64,000 nt of DNA from Leptospira montravelensis (GTDB lineage: Bacteria > Spirochaetota > Leptospiria > Leptospirales > Leptospiraceae). Position 1 is the stretch's first letter. The number at the start of each line of letters is the position of its first letter. The stretch is from NCBI RefSeq assembly GCF_004770045.1, contig NZ_RQFO01000004.1, positions 868,001-932,000 of the forward strand, in the 5' to 3' direction. This document shows positions 48,454-57,324 of this stretch, piece after piece. The position numbers and the translations under genes were made by a program. A model generated the notes under the pieces. That model saw nothing but the letters and a program-made list of their open reading frames with translations, was not told the origin of the DNA and did no database searches.

Positions 48454-49263
48454 TTACTTTGCTAACGCTTTTTCTAAGGAATCAATACGTCGTTCGATCT
48501 CAACAAATCGTTTTTCATTCCTATCGTTTTGCGTAGAGAGTTTTTGTTCTACATTCCGCATCCTCACTTCCAAACTGGAGGAAGTCACTTCTCCTGAGTC
48601 TTTTGTTTTAGAAGGTTTTTGCGTAAGGTATGTTTTTTTGACTTTTTTACTTTGTTTCTTTTCTGAAATAGAATTATACTTTTTAGTCCGAACTTGTTTT
48701 GGCTCTGCTTTCGGTGAACTTACTACTTTGGAATCAGGTTTTTGGTTTGGTTTGATCGAATCTTTAGTCTCTGCCTTAGGTTGTTTTGTTGTAGGAGAAG
48801 ATTCCACTCCTTCGGAAACCACTTCTTCTTTGGCAGGAGTTTTTTTAGTTTTTTTAAGGTCTTCTTTTGGAGAGATGGATTCTTCTACTTGGTCCAACTT
48901 ATCCTGCAAACGAGCGGCAGGATCCATCTTTTCTTTTGTCTTCGCGGAGGCGGCCACAGAAACAGAACGTGGCTGATTGGATTCCGGCTCCATATCGTCT
49001 AAACTCGGTAATTCGGGAAGTTTGGAACGATCTTCTAGCGATTCTTTGGTTTCTGTTTGAGTGAAATTTTCTTTGGGAGCGGGGATTTTGGGATTTTCTC
49101 TTTCGATTTCTCTATCTACCATCTCCACTTCCCGGTTTTTTCCGATGGTTTGGAGTTTTTGGTAAATTTCGTTTCTATAGATAAATGCAAAAATGAACGA
49201 TGAAAGAAGTAGGACCACTAGAATGGCAGTTGTGAGTATTTTCAAATTGTCGCGGCGGCCCAT
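48454..49263 (-). CDS. Single-pass membrane protein with disordered middle and coiled-coil end
   Basis: The ATG at 49263 is preceded by AAAGGAAAGGA and gives 269 residues; a much longer frame to 49440 overlaps the divergent FlaA-like gene and is rejected. A membrane helix (ILTTAILVVLLLSSFIFAF) near the N terminus is followed by a Lys/Ser/Pro/Glu-rich disordered stretch and a C-terminal helix, SSLEVRMRNVEQKL and RFVEIERRIDSLEKAL, with heptad spacing. No family is recognised. It leads the yggS-proC unit. Confidence 0.75.
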   Translation of the reverse strand: MGRRDNLKILTTAILVVLLLSSFIFAFIYRNEIYQKLQTIGKNREVEMVDREIERENPKIPAPKENFTQTETKESLEDRSKLPELPSLDDMEPESNQPRSVSVAASAKTKEKMDPAARLQDKLDQVEESISPKEDLKKTKKTPAKEEVVSEGVESSPTTKQPKAETKDSIKPNQKPDSKVVSSPKAEPKQVRTKKYNSISEKKQSKKVKKTYLTQKPSKTKDSGEVTSSSLEVRMRNVEQKLSTQNDRNEKRFVEIERRIDSLEKALAK

Positions 49264-49332
49264 GACGTGCGGATTCCTTTCCTTTGATAAGAACAGAGTA
49301 CACGTTTTTGGTCTTTCGAAAAGTGAGAAATC

Positions 49333-50082
49333 ATGAAAACTGCAAAAAAAATCACATTCTGTTTGGGTATGCTCCTCATGTTTTCCGGTCTTTTGTCTCT
49401 TCCGAGGCCCCATGATCCAGACGAAGCGGGTCGTGTCCATATTCTAAAATCAGCCCTGACCATCGATTCCAACTACCTTCTCTTTCTTGTAGAGGATTTT
49501 GAAGGAGAAAGACCTTGGGATTTTTACCGCGTGGATTCCTTTTTAGCGGTCACCCAATTTGCCGCCTCCGTTCCTAAATCAGAAGCCTTTTTACAAGAGA
49601 CCACACTCTTAAAAGAATCAGGATACCCTCAGTTACAAAACCAAACCAGTTTTCTTTTACAAAGTTATGTAGAAAATCCAAGACTAGACCACTGGGAAGT
49701 ACGCCCGAAAGAACCCATATTACTGCCACTCGGAATGCCCATCCAAGGAATCCTTTGGGTGTATTCAGAGGGACATCATATCAATTTAAGCATGGGACTT
49801 TCTCAAAAAAAATCTAAGGATTTGTATTTTGATTTAGGGACTTTGAATTTTGTGGGATGGCGAAGATTGGAATTTTCGATCAACCTACCTAAAGAAAACA
49901 CAAGGCTCATCCAATCTATGTCTTTTCCTATTTCCTTTGCCGCTTTTCGTTTAAAAAGTTTAACTTCACAAAAGAAAGGTGAATTTCATTTATACTTTGA
50001 CAATTTGAGTTTTGTGATCGATAAAAGAACTTTCATCTATCCTGGTTCGGAAGTGAACGATACCTGGGGTAACAAACGCTAA
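49333..50082 (+). CDS. FlaA-like flagellar sheath homologue
   Basis: This 249-residue exported protein has a signal peptide (LGMLLMFSGLLSLP). The C-terminal half has the FlaA pattern LPLGMPIQGILWVYSEGHHI, then LGTLNFVGWRRLEFSINLP and GEFHLYFDNLSFVID, as in spirochaete periplasmic flagellar outer-layer proteins. It is not next to other flagellar structural genes. It may be a diverged FlaA paralogue rather than the main sheath protein. Its stop is followed at once by the waaA ATG. Confidence 0.75.
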   Translation: MKTAKKITFCLGMLLMFSGLLSLPRPHDPDEAGRVHILKSALTIDSNYLLFLVEDFEGERPWDFYRVDSFLAVTQFAASVPKSEAFLQETTLLKESGYPQLQNQTSFLLQSYVENPRLDHWEVRPKEPILLPLGMPIQGILWVYSEGHHINLSMGLSQKKSKDLYFDLGTLNFVGWRRLEFSINLPKENTRLIQSMSFPISFAAFRLKSLTSQKKGEFHLYFDNLSFVIDKRTFIYPGSEVNDTWGNKR

Positions 50083-51360
50083 ATGGTATATTTTTTTTAC
50101 AATATTTTTGTTTTCATTATTTATTTTGTCTTAAAATTTCTTTCTTTCTTTGTAAATCGAATTAGAGAAGAATTAAGTAAAAGAGATCGTACTCTCCAAC
50201 TGATTTTTTCAAAATCCGCTGAAGGAAAAACGGTGATTTGGCTTCATGCAGCAAGCGTTGGCGAACTGGACCAGGCGCGAGCAATGACAGAAACCATTCG
50301 GAAAAAACGTAAGGATGTTTTTATCATCCAGTCTGTGTTTTCTTCCTCAGTAAAAGAAACTACCTTTTCTGATCCATTGGCAGATGTATATTTTTATCTT
50401 CCCCTAGACCTTCCCCATGCTTATGATACCATCTTTCAAAAGTTTGTACCGAAAGTTCTCTTTGTCATGGCTTGGGACACTTGGCCGAATCTTTTAAAAA
50501 CAGCAAACCGAATGGGTACAAAAACCTACTTAACTTGTGCCAGTTTGTCTTCTGAGTCCTCCAGAAAAAATCCCCTCATACGATCCCTAACGAAAGCTTC
50601 CTTTCGTTATCTCACAGGAATTTATCCAAGCCACGAACTGATGGCAAAAGAATTTAAAGGTTTGGTAAAAGAAAACACCGACTTTTCTGTGTTAGGAGAC
50701 ACAAGATTTGAATCTGTACTTGGTAAATTAGAAACAAAATCACCGAATCCAACCTTTACCAACTTTGTTTCGGAACAAAAAGATTTTTTATCCAAAAATA
50801 AACCCATCATCCTCGGTTCCACTTACGGCATTTGTGAAAAACATTTTATGGCGTATTTAAAGGAACATACAGATGAATCCTATTATTGGATTTTTCCACA
50901 CAAATGGGAAACAGAACGTATGGAACAATGGATCCCCAAACTCAAAGAATTTGGCACAGTGAAAGTTTTTTCTAAACTCAATCCGGGAGAACCACTACCC
51001 AAATTTCTTCTTTTTGATCTGATGGGAATTTTGGCATTTGCCTACCAATACGGCAGTTTTGCTTATGTGGGTGGTGCCTTCACACATAGGGTTCACAATA
51101 CGATAGAACCTGCGGCCCTTGGCCTTGCTGTCATTACAGGCCCCAAAATATCCAATGCACCGGAAGCAATCGTTATGCAGGAATTAGGTGGACTTTTTAA
51201 AACAGAAACGGAAATTAAATTTGTAGAAAAATTTGCCTTACTTGTGCAAAACAAAACATTACGCGAAAAGATGGGAAACGGAAATCGAAACTTTGTTGTA
51301 GAAAACAGAGGTGCATCAGAAAAGATTTATAACCGAGTTTTCTCTGATGCCAAAAATTAA
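50083..51360 (+). CDS. waaA: 3-deoxy-D-manno-octulosonic acid transferase
   Basis: The 425-residue protein has an N-terminal membrane anchor and a GT-B glycosyltransferase of the KdtA family: VIWLHAASVGELDQARAM (base Glu in SVGE), PLDLPHAYDTIFQKFVPKVL, VLGDTRFESVLGKL, LGSTYGICEK and YVGGAFTHRVHNTIEPAALG. It adds Kdo to lipid A precursor on the inner face of the inner membrane. It starts directly after the FlaA-like stop. Confidence 0.94.
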   Translation: MVYFFYNIFVFIIYFVLKFLSFFVNRIREELSKRDRTLQLIFSKSAEGKTVIWLHAASVGELDQARAMTETIRKKRKDVFIIQSVFSSSVKETTFSDPLADVYFYLPLDLPHAYDTIFQKFVPKVLFVMAWDTWPNLLKTANRMGTKTYLTCASLSSESSRKNPLIRSLTKASFRYLTGIYPSHELMAKEFKGLVKENTDFSVLGDTRFESVLGKLETKSPNPTFTNFVSEQKDFLSKNKPIILGSTYGICEKHFMAYLKEHTDESYYWIFPHKWETERMEQWIPKLKEFGTVKVFSKLNPGEPLPKFLLFDLMGILAFAYQYGSFAYVGGAFTHRVHNTIEPAALGLAVITGPKISNAPEAIVMQELGGLFKTETEIKFVEKFALLVQNKTLREKMGNGNRNFVVENRGASEKIYNRVFSDAKN

Positions 51361-53290
51361 AATTGCCGCAGTTACACTGAACACAACTCCCCTCGACTTT
51401 CTTGGGAACTTTGAATCAATTGTTCAGGCAATCAACAGCCCAGAATCAAACAATGCAGACTGCATTCTTTTTCCAGAACTTTGTATTTCTGGTTATGGAT
51501 GTGAAGATGCTTTTTATAAACCTTCTGTTTGGAAACGTTCCGAAGAAATTTTACTTAAATTAAAAGATATATCCCCTAACCAAATCATCCTTGTGGGCCT
51601 TCCTGTTTTTGTTGGTTCTTTTTTGTACAATTGTATGGCAGTCCTTTTTGGTGGAAAGGTGGTTGCCATAATTCCAAAACTAAATTTAGCGAACACTGGC
51701 GTACACTATGAACGTCGTTGGTTTCACTGCGAATCAGATTTTATCAATAAAACCATTTCCTTTGCTAAAGAAGAAGTTCCCTTTGGACATTTTATTTTCC
51801 AAACCGAACACTGGAATTTTGGAGTGGAGATTTGTGAGGATAGTTGGTCTGTATTAAAACCGTCTTCTTTCTATAGCATTCAAGGAATTGATGTTTTATT
51901 TTCTCCTGGAGCTTCCCACTTTGCGATAGGAAAACAAAACATCAGAAAACAAATTTTTACTGAATCCAGTAGAAACCAGTGTAATTTACAAGTTTTTACC
52001 AATTTGATTGGGAATGAATCTGGACGAATTATCTTTGAAGGTGGAGCCATTTTCGCATCCCGAGGAAATTTAGTAAGCGAAGGCCCTAGGTTATCCTTTT
52101 CTCCTTATCAAATTACCTCCTACTCCTTTGATCCATTGGAGATTCGAGGAGCGAAAGCACGTGCTTTTCGAGAATCCAATCCCAAAATACAGAGGGAAGA
52201 AATTCCGAAAATCCAACTGAAACAAAAAAACAATGTGGAACCTAAAACATCCAATGGTTTTACCGTTCTCGACAAACGTAAAGAATCAGGACCGGACGAT
52301 TCAGGAAATTCGGTAAATCTTTCCTCTTATGAAGAATTTACAAAAGCGGTTTGTTTAGGTCTTTTTGATTATTTAAGGAAATCAAAAACCAAAGGTTTTA
52401 CACTTTCCCTTTCGGGTGGTGCGGATAGTGCCACTTGTGCCCTTCTCGTTTCTGCGATGAAAGAAATCGCCAAACAGGAAAATGGTGATTCTATTTTTAC
52501 CACTCTAGGATTGGATGAATCCAATCTGCTTGTTACCATTTACCAAAAAACCGTTAACAATTCCGACCTTACAGAAACAATTGCAGAAACTCTAGCCAAA
52601 GAACTCAATTGCCGATTTTATTCCATTCCCATCGATGAGGCTGTGGATACATCAGTAAAACTCATTGAATCGGTTCTTGGAAAAACTCTGAACTGGAAAG
52701 AACATGATTTACCTTTGCAGAATATCCAAGCAAGAGTTCGTTCGCCGCTCGTTTGGTTACTTGCTAATCTAAACGGACATTTACTTTTATCTACAGGGAA
52801 CCGAAGTGAAGCCGCTGTTGGTTACACAACTATGGATGGAGATTCCTCGGGCTCTATAGCACCCCTAGCAGGCGTTAGCAAAGAATTTTTATTAGAGTTT
52901 TTGGATGATATTCAAAAAGGAAACAACCGTTTTATTTCACCCAAAGATTCGATCCAAACTTTACGTAATACAAAACCGACTGCCGAACTAAAACCTTTGT
53001 CTGAACACCAAGAAGATGAAAAAGATTTAATGCCCTATCCCATCTTACAATCGATCGAGAAGAAACTTGTCTTTTTGGGATTAGATGACTTGGATTGTCT
53101 GGAAAATTTAAAACAAGAATTTCCTTGGGAAAAAACAGACACCTTACTTGGGTATCTAAAGAAATTTAATAAACTATTTACGATAGCGCAATGGAAACGA
53201 GAGAGGTTACCTCCCTCGTTTCATTTGGACGAATACGGTCTGGATCCAAAATCCAGTTACCGGTATCCGATTCTTTCCAAGGAAAGTTAG
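51347..53290 (+). CDS. nadE: Glutamine-dependent NAD+ synthetase
   Basis: From the ATG at 51347 (MPKIKIAAVTLN) the protein is 647 residues and overlaps waaA by 14 bases. The glutaminase (nitrilase-type) half has FPELCISGYG, a Lys in IIPKLNLANTG and the nucleophile Cys in VEICEDSW. The synthetase half has the P-loop SLSGGADSATCALL and STGNRSEAAVGYTTMDGD. It converts deamido-NAD to NAD with ammonia from glutamine. Confidence 0.95.
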   Translation: MPKIKIAAVTLNTTPLDFLGNFESIVQAINSPESNNADCILFPELCISGYGCEDAFYKPSVWKRSEEILLKLKDISPNQIILVGLPVFVGSFLYNCMAVLFGGKVVAIIPKLNLANTGVHYERRWFHCESDFINKTISFAKEEVPFGHFIFQTEHWNFGVEICEDSWSVLKPSSFYSIQGIDVLFSPGASHFAIGKQNIRKQIFTESSRNQCNLQVFTNLIGNESGRIIFEGGAIFASRGNLVSEGPRLSFSPYQITSYSFDPLEIRGAKARAFRESNPKIQREEIPKIQLKQKNNVEPKTSNGFTVLDKRKESGPDDSGNSVNLSSYEEFTKAVCLGLFDYLRKSKTKGFTLSLSGGADSATCALLVSAMKEIAKQENGDSIFTTLGLDESNLLVTIYQKTVNNSDLTETIAETLAKELNCRFYSIPIDEAVDTSVKLIESVLGKTLNWKEHDLPLQNIQARVRSPLVWLLANLNGHLLLSTGNRSEAAVGYTTMDGDSSGSIAPLAGVSKEFLLEFLDDIQKGNNRFISPKDSIQTLRNTKPTAELKPLSEHQEDEKDLMPYPILQSIEKKLVFLGLDDLDCLENLKQEFPWEKTDTLLGYLKKFNKLFTIAQWKRERLPPSFHLDEYGLDPKSSYRYPILSKES

Positions 53291-53292
53291 TT

Positions 53293-53982
53293 CTAAGGAG
53301 AAATGCCCGCTTTTTCGAAGGCATTGGCAGCTTCCTTTTCAATTTGTTCATTTTGGAATTGAATATTTTTCAAAATTTCCTGGAACTTTTTGTCCATTTC
53401 TGGATCGTCACCACCTTGTGTTTCAATTAGGTAGTTGATAATTTCCAATCGATCCTTCCCTTGTTTTTTTACATGGTTATAATAGAGAGTAACATCCGTG
53501 GCATTAGCTGCTCCACCAAACACAGAATTTGTGGCTCTTGCTAACTTTTGGTTGAACTCAGCCTGTTTTGTTTTCTCTTCAGGGGTAAGTCGTTTCGGAA
53601 TCAAATCATTATCAGGAAATTGTTCTCTCAGTTCCTCAAAAGCCTGCATAGCTTCCGGAGGGTAAGGTTTTCCCGTTTGGGGATTGATCGGAATTTCTCC
53701 GGCTTCGGAATTGGCAATTGACCCATCTTCTTCATAACGCATGCCACCAGCATTATAGTAATCGGAATCGAAGATGGATCCAGAGTCCTCCCCACGCACC
53801 CCCAATCGGTTGGTGCCTTTAGGAGTGTTGGATCCTCCCCCAAATAAGGCAAGGGCCTGCGAACTTCTTTCTTTTTTACGGCGAGCTTCTTCTTCGTCCT
53901 CTCCACCCATTACGAGTAAAATGAGAAAAAAAAGCCCAATCATTGAAATGGACACAAAGAGTATTTTTTTTTGGATTCCCAT
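53293..53982 (-). CDS. Single-pass membrane protein of unknown function
   Basis: This 229-residue protein has an N-terminal membrane segment (ILFVSISMIGLFFLILLVM) followed at once by acidic/basic GGEDEEEARRKKE. The rest is polar and helical, with NPQTGKPYPPEAMQAFEELR and a Gln/Glu-rich C-terminal helix. No domain is recognised. It is convergent with nadE (2 bases between stops) and divergent from the Cys-rich lipoprotein gene. Confidence 0.7.
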   Translation of the reverse strand: MGIQKKILFVSISMIGLFFLILLVMGGEDEEEARRKKERSSQALALFGGGSNTPKGTNRLGVRGEDSGSIFDSDYYNAGGMRYEEDGSIANSEAGEIPINPQTGKPYPPEAMQAFEELREQFPDNDLIPKRLTPEEKTKQAEFNQKLARATNSVFGGAANATDVTLYYNHVKKQGKDRLEIINYLIETQGGDDPEMDKKFQEILKNIQFQNEQIEKEAANAFEKAGISP

Positions 53983-54024
53983 AGATTGAATTCCTGAAAA
54001 CTTGGAAGGGAAACGAGAAATAGA

Positions 54025-54762
54025 ATGCGTTTTCCCTCTTTACATCCAATTTACTTAGTCTGCATATCTTTTCTCTCTTTTTTTCATTGCGGAACCAATA
54101 CGGATACACCTGTAGCTCCGTTTATTTTTCTGGTTCCACCAAGTGTTCCGCAGATCCTTTCTGTGGTGGCTGTGAATAGCAATATCACCAATGATTTTAA
54201 GTTGGAAGCCACGCAAACCGTGGATCCAAGGCCGGAGTATGTGCTACGTTATTTTGTCACCAACAGAGAACCACAGTTCCAAGGTTACAATCTCTATATC
54301 ACCACTGCCTTTCCTGGGATCATCCAAACCATCCAAGGCGAGTGGTTAGAAGATGGGGTTCAACCCAGTTTCCCACACCTTCCTTATGAAGCGTCCACCG
54401 AATCCTCGAAAATAGTTACAAAAAGGATTCGTTTTGCGGTTCCCCCGCCAGGAGCCGAATTCTTTCAAAAATGCCAGATTTACAACTTTACTCTACGTTC
54501 TATGTTAACTGGGGGATTGATATCCAATCCGTCGACACCCACAAGTACCTGTGCCATTCCCAACAAGGTAAACGATATCCAAACACTTTGTGCCACTGGA
54601 GCTGGTTGTAACACTACGATTTGTGCCAATCCTTCTTGTTCTACCCCTAGCTCTTGTGCTTTAGGCACAGCATGTAACCCTTGTACGAAGGGAAATAATG
54701 ACCTTGCATGTACTTGTCCCGCAGGGGCCACCCCACCAGGATGCCAATACATTGGCCCATAA
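54025..54762 (+). CDS. Lipoprotein with Cys-rich C-terminal tail
   Basis: This 245-residue protein has a signal peptide ending FLSFFHC, lipid Cys 22. The central part looks beta-sandwich-like (VLRYFVTNREPQFQGYNLYI). The last 72 residues hold 11 Cys in Gly/Ala/Thr/Pro-rich spacing (GCNTTICANPSCSTPSSC, then GTACNPC). The tail overlaps the probable start of rsmI by 11 bases. Function is unknown; surface exposure or metal or disulphide stabilisation of the tail is plausible. Confidence 0.7.
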   Translation: MRFPSLHPIYLVCISFLSFFHCGTNTDTPVAPFIFLVPPSVPQILSVVAVNSNITNDFKLEATQTVDPRPEYVLRYFVTNREPQFQGYNLYITTAFPGIIQTIQGEWLEDGVQPSFPHLPYEASTESSKIVTKRIRFAVPPPGAEFFQKCQIYNFTLRSMLTGGLISNPSTPTSTCAIPNKVNDIQTLCATGAGCNTTICANPSCSTPSSCALGTACNPCTKGNNDLACTCPAGATPPGCQYIGP

Positions 54763-55474
54763 ACGTGAAGCAGGTGCCCTTTATGTAGTGGCCACTCCCA
54801 TTGGAAATCTGGGAGACATCACTCTAAGGGCCTTAGAAATCTTTAAAGAAGTGGATCTCGTACTTTGCGAATCGGCCAAAGAAACCAGGTCCTTATTTTC
54901 CAAATTGGAAATCGCAACACCGGTGCTTGCCCTTTATAAAGACAGTTCGGAAACTCCCTATGCCAATGTCCTAGAACAGCTAAAAGCTGGGAAATCGATG
55001 GCACTGGTTTCTGATGCAGGAACCCCTGGGGTTTCCGATCCCGGAAGTCAGATGGTGCGCACGGCCAGGGAAAAGGGAATTCGTATTGTCCCGGTGCCAG
55101 GTGCTTCCGCCCTAACTGCTCTACTTTCTGTTTCTGGATTTCAGGTCAATCCCACGTATTTTTTAGGGTTCCTCTCTGAAAAACCGAGTAAAAAACGCCG
55201 AGAATTAGAAAGAGCCTCTGAAATCGATGGACTAGTGGTTTTTTATGAATCCGTCCACAAACTCCCAAGACTCTACCCCATGTTAGAAGAACTCTTTCCG
55301 GAAACCGAAGTGCTTGTGGGAAGGGAGTTGACAAAGACCTTTGAAGAGGTACTTTACTATGCAAATCCTAGGGAATTGGCGAAAGATCCGCCCAATGCCA
55401 AAGGTGAGTTTGTTTTTCTCTTAAATCATCGAAAAAAAACACTTAAGGGAATTTCGGATTCCTCCGATATGTGA
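54752..55474 (+). CDS. rsmI: 16S rRNA (cytidine1402-2'-O)-methyltransferase RsmI
   Basis: The chosen TTG at 54752 follows AGGA by 9 bases and overlaps the lipoprotein stop, giving 240 residues; an ATG at 54698 would overlap far more and add a non-conserved extension. The tetrapyrrole-methylase fold has LYVVATPIGNLGDITLRAL, VSDAGTPGVSDPG and VPGASALTALLSVSG. It modifies C1402 of 16S rRNA. Confidence 0.92.
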   Translation: MAHKREAGALYVVATPIGNLGDITLRALEIFKEVDLVLCESAKETRSLFSKLEIATPVLALYKDSSETPYANVLEQLKAGKSMALVSDAGTPGVSDPGSQMVRTAREKGIRIVPVPGASALTALLSVSGFQVNPTYFLGFLSEKPSKKRRELERASEIDGLVVFYESVHKLPRLYPMLEELFPETEVLVGRELTKTFEEVLYYANPRELAKDPPNAKGEFVFLLNHRKKTLKGISDSSDM

Positions 55475-55495
55475 TGTAGGAAGAGGACTAAATAT

Positions 55496-55822
55496 ATGAA
55501 CGTCGACAAAGTAGGACGAGTTGGTGGTTACGGATACGAACCGAAAAAACCACAAGGGCCAAGAGAAACGGAAGCACAAGCTCCGGTAGATACTATATCT
55601 ATCTCTGACGCCGCTAAAAAAATTGCCTCAGAAGCAAAACTGCAAGCAGAAGTAAAACAAATCGCAAAACAAATCGTACAAGCTCCTCCAGAAGAAGATC
55701 GTACGGAAAAAATCAGAGCGATCAAAGAACGATTGAAAAACGGCGACTACGACAATCTCTCCACTGAGATGTTGGATAAAATCTCCGACCAAATCGCGTC
55801 AACTTTCCTCGGACAACAGTAA
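55496..55822 (+). CDS. FlgM-like anti-sigma-28 factor
   Basis: The protein has 108 residues. DTISISDAAKKIASEAKLQ followed by DRTEKIRAIKERLKNGDYDN and TEMLDKISDQIAS matches the FlgM pattern: a disordered N-terminal half, a DxxxIS-type motif, then helices carrying (R)xEKI..IK..I..G.Y. FlgM binds and holds sigma-28 until the hook is finished. A terminator follows directly. The match is by eye; it is good in spirochaete context but short. Confidence 0.7.
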   Translation: MNVDKVGRVGGYGYEPKKPQGPRETEAQAPVDTISISDAAKKIASEAKLQAEVKQIAKQIVQAPPEEDRTEKIRAIKERLKNGDYDNLSTEMLDKISDQIASTFLGQQ

Positions 55823-55851
55823 AAAGGACGGGAGGTGAGGGATCCTTTTTT
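55821..55851 (+). terminator. Terminator after the FlgM-like gene
   Basis: The stem AAAAAGGA / TCCTTTTT (8 bp, 14-base loop) overlaps the stop codon and ends in a T run. The A-run/T-run stem can work in both directions. Confidence 0.65.
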
Positions 55852-55905
55852 ATTGTCCTCTCCGAGGATTTCTCTAACTCCGCCGAATCATAATTAGGGG
55901 ATTGT

Positions 55906-57072
55906 ATGCCAGTACTCCCCGAATGGATCAATTTTCAATTTCCACCTAAAATTCACTTCGAAATCGATTGTGGATACAAACTCGGATCTTTTGTTAAAAA
56001 CATTGGGTCTCGAGTGGTTCTGATCACCACACAAAAAGAATTAGAAAACGCCGAAGAACTTTCTATCATCAAAACCAGCCTCGAAAAACACGCAGAAGGT
56101 GTGATCATTTATGATGACATCGTGGACCGAGTTCATTTTAAAGATTTAGATTCCTGTGCTCACTTCCTTAGAATTTCCAATGCAGATTGTGTTGTGGCTT
56201 ATGGTTCCTTTGAATCGGTAAACGCAGGTAAGGCGGCTTCTCTTCTTGCCACCAATGATTTATTTGCAGAAGAACTACTCATTGGAAAAAAACAACCCAA
56301 GAAAAAAGGCCTTCCTTTGATCGTAGTTCCCACAAAACCCCTACTCGGAAATGAATGTTCTCCCTTCTTTTCGATTGTGGATGATAAGGATAAAAATAGA
56401 AAATACTTTGCTCATGAATGGGCCTTCCCAGAACTAATTGTGGCCGATCCAAAAATTGGGGCCGGGATGTCTAGTTCCGAAACTGCAAAAACCGGAATCT
56501 CTATATTGTCTGCAGCTGTTGACAGTATCCTATCTAAATATGCCAATGAGATTACCTCCTCCACGGCACTTCGATCCATTGAACTTATCTCTAAAAACAT
56601 TGTACCTGCCATTCGTGAACCAAGAAACTTGGGACCAAAGAACTCCATTTATGCGGCAAGTTTACTTGCAGGAATTGCACAATCCACAAGTAGTCTTGGA
56701 CTTTGTTATGCATTGTCACTTGCAGTAACAACCGTTACGAATTTAGATATTTTTCAAAGTATGTCGATCCTTCTCCCACATGTGATGGAATACAACTTAA
56801 CCTCTTCTGCTGGTAAGTATGTAATGATTGCAAGGGCACTCGATGAAGACGTCACCAATATCTCAGTGATTGAAGCTGCGATCAAAGCGGTGGAAGGAAT
56901 TCGTAAAATTTACTTAGAACTTCGTATTCCCCAAAGGTTGTCCGAATACGAAGTGAAAAAAATTGATCTTCCAGGGATTGCGACTTTGGCGGCAACTTAC
57001 TCGTTTCTTGATTGTCTTCCTAGAGAACTTCCTAAAAATGAAATCGAAACCATCCTTGTGGCTGCGTTTTAG
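55906..57072 (+). CDS. Iron-ADH-family protein without metal ligands
   Basis: This 388-residue protein has the dehydroquinate-synthase/iron-alcohol-dehydrogenase fold: VVAYGSFESVNAGKAASLLA in place of GGGSxxDxAK, LIVVPTKPLLGNECSPFF, and LLPHVMEYN at the end of the metal region. The usual ligands are gone. DxxxH reads DSILSKYANE, and the later HAxxH..pHG region reads GLCYALSLAVTTVTNLDIFQ. It is therefore probably inactive or works without metal. It lies between the FlgM-like and FliG-like genes. Confidence 0.85.
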   Translation: MPVLPEWINFQFPPKIHFEIDCGYKLGSFVKNIGSRVVLITTQKELENAEELSIIKTSLEKHAEGVIIYDDIVDRVHFKDLDSCAHFLRISNADCVVAYGSFESVNAGKAASLLATNDLFAEELLIGKKQPKKKGLPLIVVPTKPLLGNECSPFFSIVDDKDKNRKYFAHEWAFPELIVADPKIGAGMSSSETAKTGISILSAAVDSILSKYANEITSSTALRSIELISKNIVPAIREPRNLGPKNSIYAASLLAGIAQSTSSLGLCYALSLAVTTVTNLDIFQSMSILLPHVMEYNLTSSAGKYVMIARALDEDVTNISVIEAAIKAVEGIRKIYLELRIPQRLSEYEVKKIDLPGIATLAATYSFLDCLPRELPKNEIETILVAAF

Positions 57073-57078
57073 GTTCCC

Positions 57079-57324
57079 TTGATCCAACTAACGGAATTCG
57101 AACAAAAACTTTTAGAAACCTTTGCCCTCAGTGATCGCGATGCGAGACGATTGTTACGAGTCATCCAAGACCTTTCTATCGTTGTCGGAATGGACCATGA
57201 AGAGATTTTCGACTTCATGCGTTTTGGTGTGGAAAATGAGTTGGAAATTTTAAAAAGAGATTATAATTGGGAACACTTTCGAATTCGAATTCAGAAAAAA
57301 CTTAAAAAATCTCCACCCCTTTGA
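57079..57324 (+). CDS. Small helical protein coupled to the FliG-like gene
   Basis: The 81-residue protein starts at TTG (57079), 6 bases after the iron-ADH-like stop, and its stop overlaps the next gene by 4 bases. It is all-helical and charged (FEQKLLETFALSDRDARRLL and EEIFDFMRFGVENELEILKRD). No family is recognised. The tight coupling suggests that it works with the next protein. Confidence 0.7.
   Translation: MIQLTEFEQKLLETFALSDRDARRLLRVIQDLSIVVGMDHEEIFDFMRFGVENELEILKRDYNWEHFRIRIQKKLKKSPPL

Noticed and set aside
48454..49440. 328-residue version of the single-pass membrane protein
   Set aside because: It overlaps the divergent FlaA-like gene by about 108 bases. The ATG at 49263 has a strong SD and sits just before the membrane helix.
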